Positions 1 to 5,377 of a stretch of DNA of 7,454 bases are shown piece by piece (positions within the stretch are counted from its first letter, which is position 1; each line of letters starts with the position of its first letter). A model generated the notes under the pieces. It saw nothing but the letters and a program-made list of their open reading frames with translations, made no database searches and was not told the DNA's origin. The DNA is from Thermoproteota archaeon (lineage in GTDB: Archaea; Korarchaeota; Korarchaeia; Korarchaeales; Korarchaeaceae): positions 1 to 7,454 of the forward strand of contig QMVU01000048.1 in assembly GCA_003661265.1 (NCBI GenBank), given 5' to 3'. The position numbers and the translations under genes are program-made.

Positions 1-159
1 AGCCGAGATCTCCTGCTCGGTAACCTTCGTTGGATCCTTCTTTAGCCAGTTGAGGAATCTCTTTACATCGTAGAAATATTGCCTTATAGTTCCCGGCCTG
101 TAACCCCTAAGCTCCATCCAAGCAACGAAGGCATCTAGGATTTCGGCGCTATTCACCAT
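1..159 (-). CDS. Tyrosine recombinase (XerA-like), N-terminal part, cut by the window edge
   Basis: The reading frame opens with ATG at 159 (GTG follows at once) and stays open to base 1, giving 53 residues. An in-frame TAG at 166-168 limits upstream extension. The visible part, with RGYRPGTIRQYFYDVKRFL at residues 18-36 and then NWLKKDPTKVTEQEI, has the pattern of the SAM-like core-binding domain at the N-terminus of phage-integrase-family recombinases. The very short lead-in is typical of archaeal XerA. Those enzymes act as site-specific recombinases, usually resolving chromosome dimers at a dif site. The catalytic domain (Arg-Lys-His-Arg-His-Tyr) lies outside the window, so activity cannot be judged. 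An integrase of a mobile element is the alternative. The gene is divergent from the large surface-protein gene, sharing a 58-bp gap. Confidence 0.75.
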   Translation of the reverse strand, partial: MVNSAEILDAFVAWMELRGYRPGTIRQYFYDVKRFLNWLKKDPTKVTEQEISA

Positions 160-182
160 CCACTTCTAGCTCTAAACCTGAG

Positions 183-195
183 TATTTTTTAATAT
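183..195. promoter_or_regulatory. Central AT-rich box, probably a TATA element used in both directions
   Basis: The tract tattttttaatat lies at the middle of the 58-bp gap between two divergent starts. Its centre (189) is 29 bases before the plus-strand ATG at 218 and 30 bases before the minus-strand ATG at 159. That is the distance expected for an archaeal TATA box driving leaderless or nearly leaderless mRNAs. No Shine-Dalgarno motif stands before the ATG at 218, which agrees. One box serving both genes is an inference. Confidence 0.55.
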
Positions 196-217
196 CGTGG
201 GGGTTTCTTGAATCGAC

Positions 218-2968
218 ATGAAGCGTCTTCTAATTATCCTCTTAATGCTTATCTCCACATTCCCAATATGGGTCCTCGCTCAGCCATATTATTATGCTCT
301 GGGACCCGTGGAAGTTGGCAATCTGTCGCCGAGGGTTAAAAGGTCCTCTCCGTTTGTGATCGATGACAAGATAATCACCATTAGGAGAGGAGGAAATCTC
401 TTAGCTGCCATCGATGCCAACAGCGGAGACCTTCTCTGGGAAATTTCTCTTGGTGGAGTCGCAGTTCCAGACTTTTGGGCTGATGATAGAAGAGTTTACG
501 TTGCAACGGGCGAGAGAACGGCGAATTACTTGATAGCCATAGACCACGTCACGGGCAGGAAGATCTATTACACGAAATTACCCGCTGGCTCGGATAGAGG
601 CTATAACTCCAGAGTTCTTCCTGTAGGAGATCTGATTCTAGTACCCATCGAGGGTGGAAAGCTATCCGCATACGACATAGCGAGCGGAGAGGAGAGCTGG
701 GTCCTCGACCTCCCAGCCCCGGTTAGGGTCATGGTATCGAAGGAAAGCACCGTTTACGTGAGCTGTGGGAGACATCTCATAGCACTAAATGCTGAGAGCG
801 GGGAAGTAATTTGGGATAGAGAGTTCCTCTCGCAAGTCATGGCAGTAGGAGTGTGTGGCGATCACCTCTTAGCCGGGATCGAGTCCAGCGTTTACTTCGT
901 GGACCCGTCTACAGGAGAGACCGTCTTTCAACCGATAAGGTTGGTAGGCGGCAACGTGGTCGCCGGTGAGATCCCATGGGTCGGGGACATGGCCTACATC
1001 ATGACGACAGGGGGGAGCCTTAACATAATAGACTTAGAGGAGCTCGAACTGGATAGAACAATAAGACTGGCGAGGAACGCATTTGATCAGCCTACGATAG
1101 TTGGGAAGCTGCTCGTCTTCTGGAGCAGAAACGATGGAATCTTCTTATATGATCTGAACGTGGACGAGGAGCTCTACATCCCAGAGTACGGCGAGTTCAA
1201 GCCCGTCTTTAGGGTTAGGTTAGATCCGGAGCGCTGGGCTCTGGTCTTCCTCGACTTAAGCGGCTTTCTCATGAGCATAAAAATGCCAAGAGTAGGGTTT
1301 GTCGTCCAACACCTCGAAGCGGCGGAGAATCTAACCGTATCCATTGAGGGAGTCGTCTCCTTATACTCCAACGACACAACGGTGCCCACGATAGAGGTAA
1401 GAACTCCGGATGGAGACCTGCTTTGGGTAGAACAGCTGCCTTCAGTTACTCCTCTAGTAAGGACGAGGAGAACTAGCTTTAGTTTCAAGCTAAACAGGCC
1501 TTTCTCTTACGTTGAGATGAAAGTGCTCATGGAGGACGGAAACATATCCTGGATCCACAGAATTGAGCTGCCTTACGAGGAAGCGCCTCCAGGAGCTGTC
1601 GGATCTGCCACCTTCTTGGTCTCCGGGCTTGGGACTCTTACGGTTGGAGAGCCCTTTGAAATTTCTGGAAAAGTATCCGTAAACGTCAGTGGGGAGCTGG
1701 AAATTTCCGTCCTTGGGGAAGGGGTGGTAAGTAGAACAGTTTCCCTGGGATGGGTGGATGCTGGCGTTGAGAACGATTTCTCCATCCAAACGACTCCTAC
1801 AGCCCCTGGAAACCTCAGCATCCAGTTAGTTGCGAGGCTAAACGGGACAGAGGTTGGAAAAACCACGATTTACGGGAACTGCGTTAAGGGTAAGTTGATA
1901 GAGGAGATCTCCCCATCTAACGTCAGGCTTAACAAAGGAGATGTGGTTAGCTTAAGGGTTAGGATCAAGAACAGGTTACTTGACAACGCAGTTCTTAGAA
2001 TAGAGGCTTCTTCAGATATAACGAACAGGAGTTTCGTTGAGATAGGACCTCTAACGGCTGGCGAGGAGAAAGGGGTAGTCCTATCCCTGAAGGCGGTTGA
2101 AAGCGGCTCTTCTGAGATAGTGGTGGAGGTAATTCACGAAGGAGAACTCGTCGAACGGGCCTCAATTCAAATATTCGTCGAAGTCGCTGCCTTAACACCA
2201 ACTCCGACGCCAAGACCTTCGCCAACACCTGTAAGTCCGTTAGAGAGCTTTTGGAGGCTTGTCTCACCAGTAACTACTGTTTTCGAGCCATATATAGGCG
2301 TATGGGGCTCACGTCTTGTGGTGATGGGTCTTATCGCCGGGATTCCACTCCTAATAGTTCTCCAGGCAACCAGGGCTAGGAGGAAAGAGGAAAGACCCAC
2401 TCCTATAGTGAGAGAAGAGGAAAGACCAGAGGAGATTGAGATAATCAAGCCAAGACCAGTAGTTAGAGAAATTCCAAAGCCATCCCTCCCACCGGAGGCA
2501 TTAGAGGTTGAGGTGAGGGCCCCGACCATTCCAAAGGATCTGGAGGCTAAAATAAATGAGGTATCAGGTAGGTTAGGTTCTCTGCGTCAAAGGGCAGCAA
2601 GCTTGGAGGAAGAAGGATTTACAGGCCTAATTGACAGGGCTGAGTCCCTCCGTAAGCTCCTCGACGATGTCAGAACCGAGTTTTCAGAGGGAAGATATGA
2701 TTACGCAGGACAGCTTCTGGAGAGACTGGAATCCAACATGGTATCGTTTGAAGACTACCTGGAGTCCTTGGAGGAGCTGTTAGAGTCTTGGAATAAGGTT
2801 GAGGGAAGGATAAAGATGATGTTAAGCCTGTGGGGCAGGGCCCCAGCTTCTCTCCTAACTACTGTGCCTGAAGACCTGAGGATCATTGCCCTCGCTAGAT
2901 TTGCGAAATTCCACCCCGAAATGAAGCTAGAACTCAGAGACGATGAGTTAGTACTGCTAGAAGAGTAG
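218..2968 (+). CDS. Secreted, membrane-anchored beta-propeller protein with cytoplasmic coiled coil
   Basis: A 916-residue cell-surface protein of unknown function. Residues 1-21 form a signal peptide (MKRLL, hydrophobic core, cleavage probably after VLA). Residues about 45-355 form a PQQ-like propeller with about seven blades, shown by repeats such as AIDANSGDLLWE (65-76), AYDIASGEESW (151-161) and ALNAESGEVIW (189-199). No quinoprotein catalytic site is visible, so a BamB-like scaffold is likelier than a dehydrogenase. Beta-sandwich regions follow at about 365-455, 463-555 and 560-655; the last two resemble CARDB/NEW3 modules. A Thr/Pro stalk spans 659-674, one membrane helix about 699-716, then basic RARRK (cytoplasmic side). 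The tail has a charged Pro-rich linker, a predicted coiled coil (775-865) and a small C-terminal domain (866-916) I do not recognise. The start is fixed by the signal peptide and the box 29 bases upstream. Confidence 0.8.
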   Translation: MKRLLIILLMLISTFPIWVLAQPYYYALGPVEVGNLSPRVKRSSPFVIDDKIITIRRGGNLLAAIDANSGDLLWEISLGGVAVPDFWADDRRVYVATGERTANYLIAIDHVTGRKIYYTKLPAGSDRGYNSRVLPVGDLILVPIEGGKLSAYDIASGEESWVLDLPAPVRVMVSKESTVYVSCGRHLIALNAESGEVIWDREFLSQVMAVGVCGDHLLAGIESSVYFVDPSTGETVFQPIRLVGGNVVAGEIPWVGDMAYIMTTGGSLNIIDLEELELDRTIRLARNAFDQPTIVGKLLVFWSRNDGIFLYDLNVDEELYIPEYGEFKPVFRVRLDPERWALVFLDLSGFLMSIKMPRVGFVVQHLEAAENLTVSIEGVVSLYSNDTTVPTIEVRTPDGDLLWVEQLPSVTPLVRTRRTSFSFKLNRPFSYVEMKVLMEDGNISWIHRIELPYEEAPPGAVGSATFLVSGLGTLTVGEPFEISGKVSVNVSGELEISVLGEGVVSRTVSLGWVDAGVENDFSIQTTPTAPGNLSIQLVARLNGTEVGKTTIYGNCVKGKLIEEISPSNVRLNKGDVVSLRVRIKNRLLDNAVLRIEASSDITNRSFVEIGPLTAGEEKGVVLSLKAVESGSSEIVVEVIHEGELVERASIQIFVEVAALTPTPTPRPSPTPVSPLESFWRLVSPVTTVFEPYIGVWGSRLVVMGLIAGIPLLIVLQATRARRKEERPTPIVREEERPEEIEIIKPRPVVREIPKPSLPPEALEVEVRAPTIPKDLEAKINEVSGRLGSLRQRAASLEEEGFTGLIDRAESLRKLLDDVRTEFSEGRYDYAGQLLERLESNMVSFEDYLESLEELLESWNKVEGRIKMMLSLWGRAPASLLTTVPEDLRIIALARFAKFHPEMKLELRDDELVLLEE
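2386..2427 (+). repeat. Two copies of a 12-bp direct repeat in the juxtamembrane linker
   Basis: The 12-mer agaggaaagacc occurs at 2386-2397 and again at 2416-2427, exactly 30 bp (ten codons) apart and in frame. It encodes two similar units in the charged, proline-rich linker just after the membrane helix of the 916-residue protein (KEERPTPIVR then EEERPEEIEI). This looks like a small internal duplication, or convergence in a low-complexity linker, rather than a regulatory element. Confidence 0.5.
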
Positions 2969-2985
2969 AAAGGTCAGCTGAGAAG

Positions 2986-2994
2986 GTTTATATT
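2986..2994 (+). promoter_or_regulatory. TATA-like promoter box for the NifX-like gene
   Basis: The sequence gtttatatt lies in the 55-bp gap after the surface-protein gene. It would place transcription start near 3015-3018, just ahead of the TTG start at 3024. This suggests the NifX-like gene has its own promoter and need not be read only from the upstream gene. The call rests on sequence pattern and spacing only. Confidence 0.5.
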
Positions 2995-3012
2995 CGCGAT
3001 CCCTCTGATGTA

Positions 3013-3016
3013 GGAG
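3013..3016 (+). promoter_or_regulatory. Shine-Dalgarno motif that supports a TTG start
   Basis: GGAG, followed by AG, stands seven bases before the TTG at 3024. There is no ATG in frame: TGA at 3006-3008 closes the frame upstream, so TTG 3024 is the first possible start. The later TTG at 3033 and GTG at 3036 would cut off the first beta strand. Confidence 0.6.
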
Positions 3017-3023
3017 AGCAACG

Positions 3024-3395
3024 TTGGTAAGATTGGTGATCCCTATTTCCAGACCGAGGGGTTTCTTCTCGGAAATAGCATCCAAACCGGGGGAAATTAG
3101 ACAGCTCGCCGTGGTAGAGCTTGGAGACACCGGAGCCCTCGAGGAAATTGGTTTTTTGGACACATCCAACATTCATCCGGAATTCCTTTCAGAGGTCTTC
3201 CTGGAACTCGAGCCTGATGCGGTACTGGCCAACCCCCTAGATGAGAACGCCGTAGCCCTCATGCTTGAAAATGGGGTTGTGGCCCTAGCAGGAGATTGCA
3301 AGACGCTGAAGGATGTCATAAGGGCCTATCTGAGTGGAAGCCTTGTTCCCATAGTTCCTTGGTCCGATTACGACCTGGAGAGACCATTAAACTAA
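3024..3395 (+). CDS. NifX/NifB-type dinitrogenase iron-molybdenum cofactor domain protein
   Basis: A stand-alone 123-residue domain. The N-terminal strand MVRLVIPIS, the AVVELGDTG strand (29-37), LELEPDAVLANPLDENA (60-76), the GVVALAG strand (84-90) and the helix LKDVIRAYLSGSLVPI (95-110) follow the order of the PF02579 (NifX/NafY) fold, in which a typical protein reads IAIPV..., PDAVI..., G..V..G..., V.EAI..Y..G.L. Members bind FeMo-cofactor precursors or Fe-S clusters. In archaea without nitrogenase their role is mostly unknown, and IssA of Pyrococcus is a related iron-sulfur protein. No Cys/His cluster ligand set is evident: the only Cys is at 92 and the only His at 51. Nothing in the window suggests nitrogen fixation. 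The TTG start is supported by GGAG at 3013-3016. The stop is one base from the stop of the convergent neighbour. Confidence 0.62.
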   Translation: MVRLVIPISRPRGFFSEIASKPGEIRQLAVVELGDTGALEEIGFLDTSNIHPEFLSEVFLELEPDAVLANPLDENAVALMLENGVVALAGDCKTLKDVIRAYLSGSLVPIVPWSDYDLERPLN

Positions 3396-3396
3396 G

Positions 3397-4830
3397 TCAA
3401 TCGAGGAGTTTTACCAACTCCTTCCCTTTTTCTGTTAACGAGTAAATTATTCTGACCCTCCCAGATACAAGCTCCTCATCAGTTCTGGCTATCAGCCCCT
3501 TTTTTTCTAGGTCTGAGATATGCTGGTAAACCGCAGATGGGCTTATCTCTATACCCTCCTTTCTAAGCTTTATCCATATACCGTATGTGTGAGAAGGCTC
3601 TTCCCTGAGCACCCTTAGGATCTTCTCCTTTGTTCCTCCAATCAGGGTTCTGCTTGAAATCTCTCCCCTTATGAATCTCTCTAAAGCTATGTTCCTCTCG
3701 AGTTCCCTCATCGCTACAATAGGATCCTTTAGGCCTGAACCGGTGATAACACAAACAACCTGATCTGATGGGTCTAAGCTCCCTTCCTCCACCATTACCC
3801 TAACACAGGCTATGGTGGATGCAGCAGCAGGCTCAGCAAAGATCCCCTCCTCCTTAGCTAGAGTCCTAGCCGCCATCAGCATGTCCTCCTCCGATACCAC
3901 GTAAGCCCATCCGCCGCTTCTCTTTATGGCCTCTATGGCCTCAAATCTCCTTTCTGGTAAGTGAAAAACCAGATCCCTCGCAATATATGTTCTCTTCGCT
4001 GACTTTCCTCCGTGCTCGCCCGATATCTCGTCTACTATCGGGGAGCAGGCAGAGGACTGGACTCCAATTAAGCGGGTTCTGTTATCTTTTATGACCCCTG
4101 CTTCCCTCAGCTCCTCAAGACCCTTCCAGAGGGACCAGACCAAGCCTCCGCTTCCAACGGGAACCACTATGCAGTCCGGCTCCTTCCAGCCAAGGGCTTG
4201 AACTATCTCAAATGCTATGGTCTTATGCCCCTCTATTAGGAAGGGATCTGCGTTCTCAGCCGTGTACACTTCATCCAGGGGTTCTATGGGCTTACTACCT
4301 GGCAGGAGTATTTCGGCGCCGTATGCTATCATCTGGTAAAGCTTAGCGAGATCAACCTTTTCCTCAAGCCTTATAACGCATTTAATCCCGGCTCTAGCCG
4401 AATATGCTGCCAGTGAGGCTCCTAAATTTCCCTTAAAGCTGCCCTGGACTCCCTTGAAGCCGTTCTCTACCAGCTTGGTCGTGAGCACCGATGCCCCTCT
4501 GTCCATGAAGGACCCTGTCGGATTCGTGGTCTCGTCCTTCACGGAGAGTTCCCTAAGACCGAGCTCAGAGCCTATCTTTCTGGCTTTGTGGAGCCTGGTA
4601 TTTCCCTCTCCTAAAGAGATGGCCTTTTCAGGATAACTTGGAAGGAGCTCCCAGTACTTCCAGATCCCACCAGCCCTGGAAGTCCACCTGCCCTTAACCG
4701 AGATCTCCCTAAGTTTATCCAGGTCATATCCGACGTTTAGTGGGCCACCGCACCTCTCGCACCTATTTCTGAGCCCCAGGTCGTATGATGCACCGCACCT
4801 CTCGCAATAGAGGGAGGTCGCATATATCAT
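3397..4830 (-). CDS. Threonine-synthase-like fold-type II PLP protein lacking the catalytic Lys, fused to a winged helix
   Basis: This 477-residue protein has three parts. A zinc ribbon (Cys9, Cys12, Cys24, Cys27) is the usual archaeal ThrC N-terminus. Residues about 50-390 are the threonine-synthase PLP fold: TNPTGSFMDRG (102-112), GNLGASLAAYSARAG (134-148), IEGHKTIAFEIVQALGW (199-215), phosphate loop PVGSGG (224-229), FAEPAAAS (331-338) and TGSGLKDP (363-370). Residues about 401-477 are a winged helix-turn-helix of PadR/ArsR type, with recognition region SAVYQHISDLEKKGLI and wing RVRIIYSLTEKGKEL. Canonical enzymes read NPTGSFKDRG, where Lys forms the Schiff base; here that residue is Met109 (codon ATG, 4504-4506). 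Threonine synthesis by the usual chemistry is therefore unlikely. The DNA-binding end and the operator-like repeats next to its start suggest a ligand-sensing transcription regulator (inference). A true but unusual lyase or synthase remains possible. Confidence 0.8.
   Translation of the reverse strand: MIYATSLYCERCGASYDLGLRNRCERCGGPLNVGYDLDKLREISVKGRWTSRAGGIWKYWELLPSYPEKAISLGEGNTRLHKARKIGSELGLRELSVKDETTNPTGSFMDRGASVLTTKLVENGFKGVQGSFKGNLGASLAAYSARAGIKCVIRLEEKVDLAKLYQMIAYGAEILLPGSKPIEPLDEVYTAENADPFLIEGHKTIAFEIVQALGWKEPDCIVVPVGSGGLVWSLWKGLEELREAGVIKDNRTRLIGVQSSACSPIVDEISGEHGGKSAKRTYIARDLVFHLPERRFEAIEAIKRSGGWAYVVSEEDMLMAARTLAKEEGIFAEPAAASTIACVRVMVEEGSLDPSDQVVCVITGSGLKDPIVAMRELERNIALERFIRGEISSRTLIGGTKEKILRVLREEPSHTYGIWIKLRKEGIEISPSAVYQHISDLEKKGLIARTDEELVSGRVRIIYSLTEKGKELVKLLD
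3427..3506 (+). terminator. T-runs likely to end the NifX-like transcript inside the convergent gene
   Basis: Plus-strand T5 at 3427-3431 (after cccttccc) and T7 at 3500-3506 (after cagcccc) lie 32 and 105 bases past the stop of the NifX-like gene. Archaeal RNA polymerase terminates at such T-runs without a hairpin. Because the two genes converge with a one-base gap, the plus-strand mRNA must end inside the 3' part of the winged-helix coding region. The T7 is the complement of the Lys-Lys codons in that gene's EKKGL, so it may also be fortuitous. Confidence 0.35.
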
Positions 4831-4835
4831 ATCGA

Positions 4836-4878
4836 ATATTTAAGCTAAGCTGTCTATATTTAAGCTAGTTCTAAGCTA
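4836..4878. repeat. Three TAAGCTA direct repeats, operator-like, in a divergent promoter
   Basis: TAAGCTA occurs at 4841-4847, 4861-4867 and 4872-4878. The first two are part of a longer 12-bp repeat, atatttaagcta, at 4836-4847 and 4856-4867, exactly 20 bp apart; the third follows 11 bp later. An extra TAAGCT lies at 4846-4851. Offsets near two helical turns and one turn would put the copies on about the same face of DNA. The outer copies lie 11-17 bases before the minus-strand ATG (4830) and 9-15 bases before the plus-strand ATG (4887). The middle copy abuts the shared TATA box. This is a good arrangement for repression of both genes, most simply by the winged-helix protein encoded next to it (inference). 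Confidence 0.6.
4855..4862. promoter_or_regulatory. Central TATA-like box shared by two divergent genes
   Basis: The sequence tatattta has its centre at 4858.5, the exact midpoint between the minus-strand start at 4830 and the plus-strand start at 4887. It lies about 28 bases before each, right for leaderless archaeal transcripts. No convincing Shine-Dalgarno motif precedes either ATG. A second AT box at 4836-4842 lies too close to 4830 to serve that gene, and is about 45-50 bases from 4887. Bidirectional use is inferred from position. Confidence 0.6.
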
Positions 4879-4886
4879 TTTTACAG

Positions 4887-5375
4887 ATGTCAGCAGGGGA
4901 TTCCAAGAAGGCAGCCGGTCTGGCTGTTGGTGCAGCGGTTGTGGCCGTTGCTACCCTGATGATCAGGGTGCCGATTGCACCAACAAGAGGCTACATCAAT
5001 CTGGGGGACACCATGGTTCTCCTCTTTGCATTACTCCTAGGACCAGTCGTCGGGGGAGCTGCTGGTGGCATAGGTTCTGCCCTGGCAGACGTGATAGGTG
5101 GTTATCCCCACTGGGCCCCCTGGACGCTGATCATAAAGGGGGTGGAGGGAGCTATAGCTGGTCAGATAGCTAAAAAGAAGGGTCTCTTCACGGCAATCGG
5201 AACCTGTTTGGGCGCAATTGAGATGGTACTCGGCTACTTCCTCGTGGAATCTTATCTCTACGGGGTGGGAGCAGCTCTCGTCGAGCTACCGGGGAACGTG
5301 GTTCAAGCCGTTTCTGGAATAGTCTTTTCAAACCTGGTATACGTGACGCTGAGCAGGCTGGGACTTAGCATGTAG
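4887..5375 (+). CDS. ECF-transporter substrate-binding S component (ligand uncertain)
   Basis: A 162-residue integral membrane protein with about six hydrophobic segments (roughly 9-27, 41-52, 53-71, 78-95, 100-120 and 138-157). It has the signature of small energy-coupling-factor S components: GYINLGDTMVLLFALLLGP (35-53), then GGIGSALADVIGGYPHWAPW (60-79) and TLIIKGVEGAIAG (80-92). The first helix has AxxxA spacing (Ala9/Ala13/Ala17), the element used to dock on the EcfT subunit. The sequence is closest to the branch that contains HmpT/PdxU2-type proteins (PF07155-like), which carry vitamin-sized ligands such as hydroxymethylpyrimidine or B6 vitamers. I cannot fix the ligand from sequence. 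No EcfA or EcfT gene lies in the window, so a shared energizing module elsewhere is implied. The gene shares its promoter region with the divergent PLP-fold/winged-helix gene, suggesting co-regulation. Confidence 0.78.
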   Translation: MSAGDSKKAAGLAVGAAVVAVATLMIRVPIAPTRGYINLGDTMVLLFALLLGPVVGGAAGGIGSALADVIGGYPHWAPWTLIIKGVEGAIAGQIAKKKGLFTAIGTCLGAIEMVLGYFLVESYLYGVGAALVELPGNVVQAVSGIVFSNLVYVTLSRLGLSM

Positions 5376-5377
5376 CC

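Noticed and set aside
160..217. A dif/Xer recombination site next to the recombinase gene
   Set aside because: No pair of inverted arms around a short spacer is visible. The AT tract is better explained as a promoter.
350..1280. PQQ-dependent dehydrogenase
   Set aside because: The repeats match the propeller family, but no quinone- or calcium-binding active site is visible and the protein is membrane-anchored with unrelated downstream domains.
1174..2529. Several open frames of 90-120 codons on the minus strand within the surface-protein gene
   Set aside because: They are shadows of a long, well-supported coding frame. Their translations are low-complexity or Ser/Thr/Arg-rich, with no motif or ribosome-binding site of note.
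3008..3013. A minimal ATG-TAG start-stop just before the NifX-like start
   Set aside because: It lacks a preceding ribosome-binding motif and lies at or upstream of the predicted transcription start, so it is probably not in the mRNA.
2957..3176. Minus-strand frames across the start of the NifX-like gene
   Set aside because: They overlap the plus-strand gene that matches a known fold and has a Shine-Dalgarno motif. The minus-strand products show no recognisable domain.
3397..4830. Plain annotation as threonine synthase (thrC)
   Set aside because: The PLP-anchoring lysine is Met109 and a DNA-binding-type domain is fused at the C-terminus, so I withheld the gene symbol and the enzymatic call.
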